A DNA stretch of 64,000 nucleotides, taken from positions 13,225,731-13,289,730 of the forward strand of contig NC_041008.1 of NCBI RefSeq assembly GCF_004193775.1. The letters are read 5' to 3'. Below are positions 33,840 through 45,109 of this stretch, piece after piece. The stretch comes from Glycine soja. Its lineage: Eukaryota; Streptophyta; Magnoliopsida; Fabales; Fabaceae. The first letter of the stretch is position 1, and the number at the start of each line of letters is the position of its first letter. The position numbers and the translations under genes were made by a program. Below the pieces are notes generated by a model. That model was not told the origin of the DNA. It did not search any database and saw only the letters and a list, made by a program, of their open reading frames with translations.

Positions 33840-34664
33840 TTTTGCAACTCAATACATGTACGCCCACTCTACTGAAAAGGAAGCTGCTAGCATACTAATA
33901 ACAAGAACCAAAAATACACACACACAGAGTTGCATGGGTATACCAAATGGCGACTGAACAAATGCACTGGGTATACCAAATGGCGACTGACTTTGATTTA
34001 AGAAGAGTTGGATGTTACACTTGCAATTCCTAGCATAGGGGCTAAACCCTAAACATGCAATACATCTCTAGGTATACCAAATGCGAAAGTAATACAAAAC
34101 TTCTTCAACTCAACAATTGCAAGTGAACCCTTAATACTATCACTTCTTCAAGCAATACAAAACAAAAAACCAAAAACATCTTACCTTGACGAACGGTTGC
34201 AAGTGGCGACACCACTCAAAGGGGCACGACTTCGGCAACGTGGCGGTGGTGGGACCAAGACGACGTTCGGAGCTCAACAAACGCGACAATGTCAGGGAAA
34301 GGGCACAATGTGAGGGTGGTAAAGAGGGATGATATCGACGACAACTGTTGGTTTCGTCAGACAATACCTTTGAGGAGCTGAGGCAAGTATATAAATCACA
34401 GGCTTTACGACGGTGTATAACTAACCCCGTCTTTGTAGGTTGCTAGTTCAACGACGATGTCTAGTAAGCCACCGTCTTAGATAAGTTCATAAATGCCCCT
34501 ACCCACGATACAAAGACGGTGACAACTGTGAACGACGTTGTACAGTACATCCAGCACTTAAAATACTTATATATTTATGTAAATGTCACCGCGTTCACTA
34601 CTACGACGGGTTTCATATGACCGACGTAGAGTGTGCGATGTAAAATAGGGTTTTTTTAGTAGTG
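33840..34664. mobile_element. CACTA end fragment (right terminus)
   Basis: The sequence ends GGGTTTTTTTAGTAGTG at 34664, the reverse of a CACTA terminus, and is preceded by subterminal GACGGTG/CACCGTC units (34420-34600). The part 34140-34364 on the minus strand resembles a GC-richer 5' exon but gives no known protein. A short direct repeat, GGTATACCAAATGGCGACTG, occurs at about 33940 and 33971. The left terminus is not found. Confidence 0.6.
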
Positions 34665-34783
34665 ACATATTATACCTTAGGAGAAAGAAATATATTTAAC
34701 TATTTTTTTCTTTTGAAAAGTTTAGGTAAGTTTGATCCTAGGAGCTCATGGTGAAGACAGATCTAAGGCTCAAAGAGTGCTTA

Positions 34784-34788
<5 letters not shown>

Positions 34789-34858
<70 letters not shown>
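34789..34858. repeat. (AT)n microsatellite
   Basis: About 35 uninterrupted AT units. Open frames across it on both strands are artefacts of the repeat. Confidence 0.98.
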
Positions 34859-34860
<2 letters not shown>

Positions 34861-34864
34861 TTGT

Positions 34865-36662
34865 ATATTATTCACCAACAAAGTCCTCATATAAATAACA
34901 ATGGCAATCAAATGCATGTTCTTTTGAGACATGAATATATTACTTATCAATTAGACCAATCTTTATTAATTAAAATGTATGTAATTATAAATCAACAATT
35001 AAATTGTTGAAAAATTACATATTATACAAAAATATATTAACGGTGTAAAAATATAACGTATACGGGTGTATACTACCACTATGTTTAGGTGTAATTAATT
35101 TGTTATTCCTTAAATTATTTCAAATTTTTTGAAAAGGTCTCTACATTTTAAAAAATTTCAATTGAATCTTTCAGCATATAAATTATTTTTAATTAAGTTT
35201 TCATTGACTAGGATTTCGTCAAGTACAAAAACTAAATTAAATATTTTCAATAATTTAGCTAGGGATAAATTGTTTTTTTTTTCTTTGATGAAAGGGATCA
35301 AATTCTTAGTTTAAGGATTTCATACGTTTTTGAACTACTTAAGAATTTTTAATTAAGTTCCTCTACGTATTACTGGAATCCTAACAGAACCTTTCTTTGG
35401 CAAATACCCAATTAAGAATAATTACAAACTTTTAAAGTAATAAGATCTATTTAAAAATTTTCAAATAATTCAAAGATTTAATAAATTAATATGACCTAAT
35501 TTTTATTTTCAAACGATATAAAACTTGCCTCAAAATATTTGTGTACATGTTTAGGGCAATAGATTTGTTGGTATTTTTTAAGTTAACTGTTAAGTTTGCT
35601 GATTAATTTAATATAAGCTAATTAAATTTTAATGATTTCTCTCTTTTCCGGATAATATAATTAATTAATACTGCATATATATGCTGTCTAACTTATATTT
35701 TATATTTTCTTCAACAGAAAAAAAACTTATATTCTATGTTAAAAAAACGATATATAACTTACCTCAAAATATTTGTGTACATGTTTAGGGCAATAGATTT
35801 GTTGATATATGTTAAGTTTGCTGATTAATATTTACGACATTTTAATGACTTCTCTATCTTCCGAATAGTATAATTAATACTGCATATGTCTGCTGTCTAA
35901 CTTATATTCTAAATACAGAAAGGATACTGATAATTTACATTCCAAATAATTGGAATCTGCATAAGCAATATTTTCAAAGGGATTTGTCTCTTTTGTGAGC
36001 ACCTCACTTTACAAAATAAAATAAATAATAATTTTCATAAGAGAAAATCAATAGTGTATAATTAAAGAACCCCCGAATATCAATTGTTAACAATTTCATT
36101 ATATTATTTACTTTATTTTATTTACTTTGAAGTCATATCATTTTAATGAAATAAAATTTACTTCCTCATTTAGAGAAGAATCTATTTGAAAGATAAAGTA
36201 AATCAATAAGGTATTTGATCGAGTGGTACTAATTTTATTTTCTTAAATAAAATTTTAGATTTTTGTGAGTGAAAAAAAACATAATTAAAAATGAAGACTT
36301 TAATTAAAGGTAATCACTAAGTTGTTGGATCAAGATTAATCATCAGTAAAACTGATAAATACTCTGTATTAATATTAAAATAAAAAAAAAAGCAAAGTAA
36401 AAAAAATCTTGATATTAATACCTACCTTAAAACGAAAATTGACCAAACTCAAACCTCATGTACATCAAATTGTAATTTTTTCTTTCCATATACTTGTTAG
36501 ACGTTCTTTGTCCGGTTTTGCTTTTTCCACTGACCAAATTTAAGTTACTTACTGTTGAAGATTAGGTAACCTTCCAGAGTGTCAAGAGTCGGGTCTCAGT
36601 ATTTGCAGCTAAAAAATAAAAAAAGAAATCTGATTAGGATCTTCACGGACTTTAGTTAGACA
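34865..36662. other. AT-rich spacer with a 235-base duplication
   Basis: The block with CCTCAAAATATTTGTGTACA and TGTTTAGGGCAATAGATTTG occurs at about 35512-35740 and again at about 35746-35925. No gene is seen. Confidence 0.7.
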
Positions 36663-37260
36663 CACTACTACAAAAGTAGTTTTTTAAGTCGTGATATCTA
36701 CGACGGTTCTCCATAAACGATATAGAAGAAGGCGCGGTGACAATTTTGTAATTAGGGGGAAAAAATTTAGTTTTTACATCGTACATTCTAAGGCGGTTAT
36801 TTATAACCGCCTTAGAATGTCTGCAGGTGGCATTATTGTAATTAAGTAGAGTGAACACAACAACGGGTTTCGAGCTACGACTGTCGTAGTATTACATATA
36901 TTAAAAAGGCCTAAACCCGCGACGCGCCCCTCAGCCATTGTCTCAAACACTTTCATTTGCTCCTCAGCCATTCTCTCTGAACCTCACCCACACTGAACCT
37001 CAAACCCTGTGCATGTCCCTGAACCTCACCCACAACAACGGGTTTTTACATTGTGCATGTCCCTGAACCTCACCCACACTGTGTCCCTGAACCCTAGGTT
37101 GGTGTTTATCGTTATTAGGTTACAAGGCATCAAAAGTGGTTGCACGCGCGCACCCGTACTCACTTCGTGAAACAGGTAATATATGTCGACAACCCTGACT
37201 TGTGTTTCTGAGCTTCATAGAGAATTACCGTAAAATCGAAGTCCCATTTCTATTAAAGTT
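36663..37260 (+). mobile_element. CACTA left terminus of a gene-capturing element
   Basis: CACTACTACAAAAGTAG starts at 36663, preceded by ACA. Subterminal units with CGACGGTT and AAGGCGGTTATTTATAACCG follow to about 36900, then a leader with three copies of TGAACCTCACCCACA (36970-37080). The captured gene fragment lies just downstream. The other terminus of this element was not identified. Confidence 0.65.
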
Positions 37261-37417
37261 GTGAGAGGAGTTGGATTTGATTGGTCAGCTATAATAGTGT
37301 TAGGGTTTGAAGAAAATAGGGTACAATAGTCAATTTTTGATTCATTAAACTGTACATCCTTTGAGATAAATTTTGCAATCAGATGGTAGACATTGGTAAC
37401 CTTTGTGAGTAAGAGTA

Positions 37418-37820
37418 GCCCAAAACCCTGCTTACAAAGATGTCTCTTTCTTTCTACACTTTCCTTTTTCCCATTTCATTTTGATTTCTATTGCATCATA
37501 AAGCTTATTTTAATTGGAATCTGTTTGTGAAGGTTTGCCACACAGCTTCGCTTTACAATTTGGTTCACACAGCTGCCTTAGTTGCCCCCCAATTACAAAA
37601 CACCCTAATGTTGTGAGTTCCCATTTCCCAATTTTCCTACTTTCTGTTCCCTTTTTGCCACTTTGAAAAAAAAATGCTATTTTGATATGGTATATTCATT
37701 GTAGTGTAGAGTGTTTGTGAAATGAAAACATCTACTTGTTTTTTGACTCATCAAGTTATCATTTTGTTTTTTGCAGTTTGGAGGCCTTCTAACAGCTGGT
37801 ATCTTGGCTTTCTCTGGGAA
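37418..37820 (+). pseudogene. Captured DUF423/TMEM256-like gene fragment with introns
   Basis: Three exon remnants follow each other. 37418-37442 reads QNPAYKDV; 37533-37612 reads VCHTASLYNLVHTAALVAP; 37777-37820 reads FGGLLTAGILAFSG. The last two are bounded by plausible splice sites (AG before 37533, GT at 37613, TTGCAG before 37777, GTAAGT at 37821). I recognise the small membrane protein family DUF423 (TMEM256-like). A C-run in the second exon shifts the frame before the expected ITKHPNV, and W and Q of the family are C and H. Introns are kept, so capture was at DNA level. The position just inside a CACTA terminus suggests transduplication. Confidence 0.75.
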
Positions 37821-37911
37821 GTAAGTGCTATCTCTATCGTTGTTGTTTAAATGACTATGTTTGTATTGTACCATGGAATTCTGTTCCAAACTATTTGTTA
37901 TGCTTATTTTG

Positions 37912-38626
37912 GAACTAGAGTAACTTTGATTTATTTATTTGGGGGGGGGGGGGTATAACAGAGTTCTCTTCTAAACTGCCGCTTTCAAATAATTTTTAAT
38001 TTGTAGAAATATAATATACTGATATCCACCAATAACGGTGCACAAAAAAGAATTCCCAGATGCAATACAGTTTGTGCAATACAGGCCTAGAGTATGTGAC
38101 TTTACAGTTTGTGCAGTGTGGGAGCCACCACGTTTTCTTTGCCAAACAGTTAGCAGAAAATGGAAAATATCCATGTTGTGTCAAACAAACAATTTCTCAA
38201 GGGATCTATACAAAAATACTAATCATCCATATGGTTGAATTCTGATACAATAACTAACAAGTTGCTGAGAACCTTTTTTACCAGACAACATCCCCTGCAA
38301 TGTGCTGGCTCGTGCCCCCGTGATACTTGATGTATTAACACTTACAGCCACGGATGATACTTGGCAAGAGTGATATATAATATAAATATATATATGTTAT
38401 TGGAGTGTATCCCCGTGTTTGACACTTGGCAAGAGTGATATATAATATAAATATATATATGTTATTAGAACTAGAGTAACTTTGATTTATTTATTTGGGG
38501 GGGGGGGGGGAGGGCGTATAACAGAGTTCTCTTCCAAACTTCTGCTTACAAACAATTTTTAATTTGTAGAAATATAATATACTGATATCCACCAATAACC
38601 GTGCACAGAAAAGAATTCCTAGATGC
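37912..38626. repeat. Duplicated 150-base block with poly-G runs
   Basis: GAACTAGAGTAACTTTGATT through GGATATCCACCAATAAC-like text occurs at 37912-38063 and 38468-38626. Each copy contains a pure G run of 13 (37941-37953) or 14 (38497-38510). Between them, a 44-base block (ACTTGGCAAGAGTGATATAT) is itself repeated at 38359 and 38423. Confidence 0.9.
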
Positions 38627-38980
38627 GCCCATAATTGGTCAAAGGCAAAAAGAGTAAGCAAGATGAGCAAATAGGCAAAGGATCGATAAATCTAACGTAA
38701 GTATTTAAGTTTATAACAATTTCTTAAGACATAAGAGAGTCATGTTATTTAAAGAATTTATTGTAGTATATCATTATTAGTTATTGATAGTAGAAACCAC
38801 ATAGTTGTGAGGGAAGTCTACACTGTGTCTGCCTCCATGTGCACCTTCCCACTTATGCAATAAATATTTTCAATGTCACTACATTTGTTTGCTTGTCTCT
38901 CAAATGTAATTATGTATGGCCCCATAAATCAGTATGACAAATGTTATCAGATATGTTTAGAGATATAGATTAACGAAATA

Positions 38981-39004
38981 ATATATATATACATATATAT
39001 ATAT

Positions 39005-39053
<49 letters not shown>
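38981..39053. repeat. AT/ACAT microsatellite
   Basis: Mostly ATATAT with interspersed ACAT; simple repeat. Confidence 0.95.
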
Positions 39054-39058
<5 letters not shown>

Positions 39059-39489
39059 TTATATAATTTATTTGTAAATTTTATTATCATTTTTTTTGTT
39101 GTTTAATCAATGAGTTAAGAGTATTCGTTAGGGATATCCAACTACCATTAGTGGTAATAGTTATGGTACAAATACAAACTATAAAACCATTTCACTAGCC
39201 TTAGCCTATGACATTCTACTCCTCTCTGTGTCTCTCTCTCTCTTCCCTGATTGATTCATAACTTTCCCGGTTAGGCTCAGACCCAATCTGTATTAGTATT
39301 ATATATCCTGGTCTTAATTTTGATTGAAGCTAGCTAGCAGCCTGGCCCTTTAGATCCTGGAGGAACAAATTGGCTCCACTCTTGTACCTTGGTTTCAGAA
39401 GGGTGCTCCTGTTCTGTCTTGTTTTGTTTTTTTTTTTTGTTTCTATTTGCTTCAGTGGTGTTTGCTCAGAACATCAACCAGAGAGCAAA

Positions 39490-39665
39490 GTCTTGTGTAG
39501 TGGTGGCATAAGGGTCAACCCTCCAGTGAACCTATTATTCCTAAGGTCCATAACGGTCAGATTGTTAAGATTAGCAAATTCATTTAGAAGATTCCCTTCA
39601 AGGTGGTTGTTGCTGACATCAAGCTTCAACGCTGAAGTTAACTGTGGCGTCCCTAAATAATGATT
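39490..39665 (-). pseudogene. LRR protein fragment
   Basis: The minus strand reads LKLDVSNNHLEGNLLNEFAN then LNNLTVMDLRNNRFTGGLTL, two to three plant extracellular-type leucine-rich repeats (LxxLxLxxNxLxGxL). A stop follows after HKTLLSG. Upstream the similarity ends near 39665. The fragment could come from a receptor-like kinase or receptor-like protein; no kinase or signal peptide is present. The plus-strand open frame 39370-39660 over it is a shadow. Confidence 0.7.
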
Positions 39666-39669
39666 GATT

Positions 39670-40029
39670 TAATAGTAATAAATTAAATAGCAGAAACCAT
39701 GGGAAATTTTTTTTCTTTTTCTCTCTCTCTCTCTTTTTTTTGCACTGTTATTCATTTCACGGAAATTAAATTCAGAAGGAAAATTATCACTATAAAGTCC
39801 TGAATGGCCAGTTCACAACTCTATTCGGATTCATTTCTTTCTGATCACTCATAACCTCTAAACTATTTTGCTCTTTCAAAAAAAATATACCAGCCATCAT
39901 TTTAGGTCGTCACGTGAAAAATAATAAGAAGCGGTCGGTAAACTCTTTTCAAATAAAGTTTGTTAACATTTTCTTTTCAAATAACAAGATTAAACATAAT
40001 TATATTTATCATCTAAAACTGTCCAAAAT
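39670..40029. other. Spacer, no gene recognised
   Basis: CT-rich and AT-rich sequence between the LRR scrap and the retroelement piece. Nothing supported. Confidence 0.4.
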
Positions 40030-40227
40030 ATGGGAGTTTGCAAAATAACATAGTGACATCCAGAGCAAAGGTAACCACTGTGGTGGCTTCAGCCACAATA
40101 TATACAACCATCAAAATTTCTATACAATAGGTCTACCAACCCAAAAATCAAAAGAGTAAACCTAGCAGTCTGAACTAGATACACCCACCCATAAAAAGTA
40201 TGTACGCCTAGTCTAAGGAGCCGTATG

Positions 40228-40659
40228 CTACGATGAAGAGTCGTCATTATTCGTTGTCCCTCCAAGGCCGCTCTCCTCTGTAGAGTCTGCGTCAGATGCT
40301 GACATAACATCCTCTGGAGAATCAACATCAGGGAGTGGGTCCTCATCATCCTCTGGGAAATCAAGGGCATCCACAGCAGGTTCAGGAGGTAATTCCTCTG
40401 GGTCCTCTTCAAGATCTTCTTCAGAGGATGACACCTCTATCACTTGAACTGGCTCAACTAGTTGATATGGAGTAGGTGTAGGTAGTATCCACTCCACAGG
40501 CTGCTGAAGTGTGTGTGCGGGTTCCTCCGGATGTACTAATGAAGTAGCAGTGAGTCGAATTGTGCCACAGAATCGGCACCTCTCATTGCCTTCGAGGGTT
40601 TCCCAATCACCCTCTAGGCACTCCATCACAACGCGATCATGGATCAACTGCACTGCCAT
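40228..40659 (-). CDS. Acidic 143-codon ORF of a retroelement
   Basis: Open from MAVQLIHDRVVMECLEGDWE to TTNNDDSSS. Residues 30-33 are CRFC in CRFCGTI, a single CxxC. From about residue 75 the chain is very acidic (SSSEEDLEEDPEELPPEP, LDFPEDDEDPLPDVDSPED) and looks disordered. No membrane segment or signal peptide. I do not recognise a domain. Its codon pattern and repeat context suggest it belongs to a retroelement accessory ORF and not a host gene. It is intact in this window, unlike most other element ORFs. Confidence 0.5.
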   Translation of the reverse strand: MAVQLIHDRVVMECLEGDWETLEGNERCRFCGTIRLTATSLVHPEEPAHTLQQPVEWILPTPTPYQLVEPVQVIEVSSSEEDLEEDPEELPPEPAVDALDFPEDDEDPLPDVDSPEDVMSASDADSTEESGLGGTTNNDDSSS

Positions 40660-40790
40660 CGCGATCTACAAGAGATGAAAGAAAGAGGGTAGACTCTTTC
40701 ACAAGAAATCTAACTACATAGGTAACAATACAATGCCTCCCATAACGGCTACGCATAGTCAAAATGTCTTTTTCAAGGGATTTCCTCTAT

Positions 40791-41092
40791 GGTAATCGAT
40801 TACCAAAGTATGTAATCGATTACTAGTGCCCAAAAACTAATTACTCAACCTTTGCACATTGGAATCTACAAATTACACTGTGTAATCTATTACACATAAA
40901 TGGTAATCGATTAACAGTAGCAGGTAGCACTCTGTAATCGATTACACACAACTGGTAATCGATTACCAGTGCCCTATCATACTGTGTAATCGATTACACA
41001 CAATTGGTAATCGATTACCAGTAGCCACTCAACATCCTGTCTCCATTTTTAAGCCCTGTAATCGATTACACACAATTTGTAATCGATTACCA
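40791..41092. repeat. Phased TAATCGATTA palindrome pairs, retroelement fragment
   Basis: Centres at 40797/40817, 40887/40908, 40939/40960, 40991/41012 and 41063/41084; spacings 20, 21, 21, 21, 21. Three successive pairs recur at exactly 52 bases (40887, 40939, 40991). Confidence 0.9.
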
Positions 41093-41479
41093 GAGCCTAA
41101 TTTTCAGATACCACCCAAGATACATAGCTGGCCAGCCGCCACACAAGCCTCCTCGCTTCATGGACTTTGTTCTTTTATTGGTTGACTGCCAGGATCTCGC
41201 CTGCTTAGGTACGTCACAGGTTCTCACTGACTGACTATGCCCGGGTTGGGTCGGGATTGGCCAAGCTTGGTTTTGGGCAATAGCACCCCACCTGACGTCA
41301 CCAAGGTATCCTGACCCCTGCGACATATCTCCAGGTACCACTCTGTGGTCAACAAACAAAAGTAGAAAGACTGACTCTTCCACGCTTTCTCACATCAAGC
41401 TTATTGGATTATGGGGCACCCATCATATGTGGTACTAGTGGAAGAAGATTAATTGTTAGTATCTAGATTTTGGGAAAGA

Positions 41480-42400
41480 GGAAAAAAAATCTTAGGCTTG
41501 GACTTGCCACTGATGGAATGAATCCCTTTTGACAGTTTAAGCACTAAGCATAACTCGTGGCATGTTTTGCTAGTAATTTACAACTTGCCTCCTTTGTTAT
41601 ACGTGAAGCAAAAATACATGATGTTGTCTATGATGATATCGGGGCCAAGACAACAAAGAAATGACATTGATATTTATCTAAGTCTCTTGAATGAAGACTT
41701 GAGAAAGTTGTTGAACAAGGGGGTTGATGTGTTTGAGGGAAATCGAAATGAGACATTCAAGTTGCGTGAAATGGTATTTTGTACCATTAATGACTTTTTA
41801 GCATATGAGAATTTGAGTGGATACAGTGTTAAGGGCCATCATGCATTCCCTATCTGTGAAAAAGACACAAGATATGTACAACTGAAACATGGAAGAAAAA
41901 TAGTGTACACTCGACATCGACGTTTTCTGAAACCTTATCACCCTTACCAGCAATTGAAAAAAGCTTTTAATGGAAGTCAAAAGCATGAAATTGCACCGAT
42001 ACCCTCAACTGGTCAGTAGGTTCTTAAGTGGGTTGAGGACATCAATACTATATTTGGAAAGACCTAAAAGAAGCTAACAAGTAAAACTTGCATATGGAAG
42101 AAGAGGTTGGTATTCTTTGATCTTCCATACTGGTCTGATTTAGATGTTAGACATTGTATTGTTGTTATGCATGTGGAGAAAAATGTATGTGATAGTATCA
42201 TTGACACACTTCTTAACATTCACGGCAAGACAAAGGATGGTTTGAATACTTGTAAAGATCTAGCTGAGATGGGTATACGTCACCAGTTACATTCAAGGTC
42301 TGATGGTAAGAAAATATATTTGTCTTTAGCATGTCATAGTTTGTCAAGAATGAGAAGACAATTTTTTGTCAGTGTCTACAGCGTGTGAAAGTGCCATAGG
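41480..42400 (+). pseudogene. TNP2 transposase (Transposase_21) relic
   Basis: From about 41483 the frame reads LRLGLATDGMNPFDSLSTKH, then, in 41567-42019, LVIYNLPPLLYVKQKYMMLS and NDFLAYENLSGYSVKGHHAF, and RFLKPYHPYQQLKKAFNG. After a stop, 42107-42388 gives FFDLPYWSDLDVRHCIVVMH, VEKNVCDSIIDTLLNIHGKT and LAEMGIRHQLHSRSDGKKIY. These are in-order segments of the CACTA TNP2 transposase, the enzyme that cuts the element ends. The N-terminal part is missing at the retroelement break. At least two stops make it a pseudogene. Confidence 0.85.
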
Positions 42401-43510
42401 GATGCTTTTCAAGTATTAAGAACCTTGTGCAGGTGAAATATATGAAATTAGTTGGCTTAAAGTCTCATGATTGCCACGTCTTGATGCAACAACTCTTAGC
42501 TGTGGCGATACGAGACATCTTGCCTAACAAAGTCAAGCATGCCATAACTCGCCTGTGATTTTTCTTCAATGCCATATATACCAAAGTCATTGACCTTCTA
42601 TAGTTAGATGACTTGGAAAATGAGACTGCTATTATCTTGTGTCAGTTAGAGATGTATTTTCCTTCTTCATTTTTCGACGTCAAAGTTGACTTAATTGTTC
42701 ATCTGGTGAGGGAAATTAAATTATGTGGTCCCATTTATTTATGATGGATGTACTCAGTTGAGCGATGCATGAAGATCTTAAAAGGTATACAAAGAATCTG
42801 CACTGTCCTGAAGCATCCATTGTTAAAAGGTACATTGCAGAAAAAACTATTGAGTTTTGTTTAGAGTACATTGAAAAGGCAAAAAACCTGTTAGGCTTCC
42901 CAAGTCTTAGCATAATGAAAGAGTAGGAGGTAAGGGTTTACGAGGGCCGCATGTTATAACTACGGGACTAGAGGAATTGAAACAGGCTCATTTGTATATA
43001 TTGAATAACGATAATGAAGTTGTGTCATACATAGTTTTTCACAAAGCCTTAGTCAAGGATAGTAACCCAAAAATGACCAAGAATAGGGTGTTGAAAAAGC
43101 ATAACAAGACTTTCCTAAATTGGTTTAAAGATAAATCTTTGGTGATGATAATGCTTCTAAAACGTTAAGGAAGTTAGCAGATAGGCCTAAAAGAAAAGTT
43201 AAAATTTGGCAGGGATACAATATCAACAAGTATTCGTTTTACACCAAATCACAAGACGACAAGAGTATAGTGCAAAATATTAGGGTTAGTCTTAAGGCTG
43301 AATCCCAACACTTTGCTACTGTAAATGATGACAATCCTCGTCTAGTGTCCATGCCTTACTTTGGAGTCATTGAAGAAATATGAGAGCTTAATTATGTTAA
43401 ATTCACTGTGTTTTTAAGTGTAAGTGGGTTGATAACAATATCTGTGTGTGATACTTTGGTAGATCTAAAGAAGCTAGCTGATCAAATGAGTCTTTTATCA
43501 TGGCAGAATA
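42401..43510 (+). pseudogene. TNP2 C-terminal region (DUF4218/DUF4216-like) relic
   Basis: Broken frames continue with AITRL.FFNAIYTKVID near 42545, YPPSSFFDVKVDLIVHLVREI-like text near 42660, then a MWSHLFMMDVLS and RYTKNLHCPEASIVKRYIAE sequence (42720-42850). The end is KALVKDSNPKMTKNRVLKKH (43045-43105), and near 43380 PYFGVIEE. These match the DUF4218 and DUF4216 regions that follow Transposase_21 in plant TNP2. Many stops. Confidence 0.65.
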
Positions 43511-43833
43511 AGTTAAATAGGTGTTTTATGTTCAAGATCCATGTGATGAAAGGTGGTTAGTGGTTCTACACGAAAAACCATTGGTGTTAATTTTGAAGAT
43601 GATGATTCAACAATTGATACTTGTCACACTCCTTTCTCCACACACATCCCTAACATCAATGGAGAAGAAGTTGGCGACATCCATGCAAATCATAATGATC
43701 ATGATGAAGGAGAATTAAATAACATCATATAATATAATCATTTTTTTATATATACTTGTTTCCATATTTACAATTACATAACTTACTATACTTTTTGAGT
43801 TGACTTTAATTAGTGTTGTTTTTTAATAGGCAC

Positions 43834-44900
43834 ATGACTACACCACTGAGCTCCCCTCCTTCTAAGTCAACATCTTCATTGTCTACATCGAAGAGGACTA
43901 GAAAAGCCACATGACTTAGATCATTGTCTGCCAGACCCATGGGGGTGGAGAGACCATTGGTTCATGTGTATCCTACCACTGGGAAAGCTGATGGTCCACA
44001 CAAAAAGAAATTAACGACCTATTTGGGGTCATTGCTTGAGACAAGGTGGATGTTACATATGTTAACTGGAAATAGGTTCCTGATGCTCAAAAGGATTTGA
44101 TTTGGGAGGACATTCAGGTATTTCAATTAAACCTTCTATGTTATTTTAATTGGTTGTATTAAATTGATTACATTGTTGCTATTCGCTAACTATTACATGT
44201 GTTTTTGTATCTAAGGCTGAATTTGATATTCTGGAAGCGTCTAGTAAAAGGACGAAGAAGAAAATCCTCCAGACGGTAGGAGAGCGATGGAGGAAATTTA
44301 AGTTAGATTTGACCTCCAAACGGGCACTAGCACAAGGCAAGGAGGACGATGATGACAAAGTTTGTAAGAAGTACGATATTAGCAAAGAGAAGTGGAACCA
44401 ATTTTGTCAAAGCTGTAGAGATCCTTCATGGGAGGTTATTTGTGGTCCTTCGACTTTTTGAAATTGACATTTACAATTAATTTAAACATTTTTTATATGT
44501 TGTCTATTTCTCACAGAATGTTAGAAAGAAGGCACAATCCATCCAAAAACAAAACACTGCCCCTCACGTGTTGTCTCGTAGGGGTTATGATTTTCTTGAA
44601 AAAAAGTTAATGCAGGAAAAATAAAAGAAACGATTGGAGCAAGTAGCTCAATCTAGGAGCAATGAAACAATCGTTGATCCTCCATCTCCCATCAGATGAC
44701 ACATGAAGTGGAAGATGACTCGCACAAAAAAATCGAGTCAGATGACATAAGAGGCGACAAGACAAATTACTATAGGATTGTAAGTTAATTTTTAGTTTCA
44801 ATGGTCATTATATATAATAACAACAATAGTCCCTAAACAATTTCATATTTTGTTGATTGCAGGATTCCCTGGAAGAGCAGTTAGCCTAGGATAGCTTTGT
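43834..44900 (+). pseudogene. Second CACTA ORF: Transposase_24-like part
   Basis: Starts MTTPLSSPPSKSTSSLSTSK at 43834. Later parts read DAQKDLIWEDIQ (44090) and, after a short intron, AEFDILEASSKRTKKKILQT, VGERWRKFKLDLTSKRALAQ, YDISKEKWNQFCQSCRDPSW (44218-44433). After another intron come NVRKKAQSIQKQNTAPHVLS and RRGYDFLEKKLMQ (44518-44610). This is the En/Spm 'plant transposase' family seen in second ORFs of legume CACTA elements, presumably DNA-binding. GT...AG introns can be seen, but there are stops. Confidence 0.7.
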
Positions 44901-45109
44901 AGCCCATAGACGTCAGGATGTACTGGTTGTTGCCATTGGATGACCAGAGCACCTTAGCTATATCCATGTTGTTGGAGTCGATGTGATGATTAGGCAATAC
45001 TTTGGACCAACTTCTGCAAGCTCCCACACATCTACATTGATCAGTCCAAAAGAGTTGGATCGACTTAAACAAAATATTAAGAAGGAGCTGACATAGAATA
45101 TCAGGGATG

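Larger units (their letters stand above)
40030..41395 (-). mobile_element. Minus-strand retroelement fragment
   Basis: An acidic ORF (40228-40659), a block of five palindrome pairs (40791-41092) and a GC-rich leader with the open frame 41087-41383 occur together. It interrupts plus-strand TNP2 sequence, which begins right after it. I take it as a piece of an LTR retroelement because of its palindromes and the repetitive-looking ORF. LTR edges and target duplications were not found. Confidence 0.5.

Noticed and set aside
34738..35010. Open frames on both strands with YIYIYI repeats
   Set aside because: They are produced by the (AT)n microsatellite and have no other content.
36660..36663. Pairing of the CACTA terminus at 36663 with the terminus at 34664 or 47478 as one element
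   Set aside because: The terminus at 34664 lies on the wrong side, and at 47478 the flank is GAC, not ACA, with different subterminal motifs. ACA on both sides of the 34664/36663 pair could be chance (1 in 64).
39370..39660. Plus-strand 96-codon frame with a hydrophobic N terminus resembling a signal peptide
   Set aside because: The opposite strand carries a clear LRR motif, and this frame's hydrophobic start comes from a T-rich tract.
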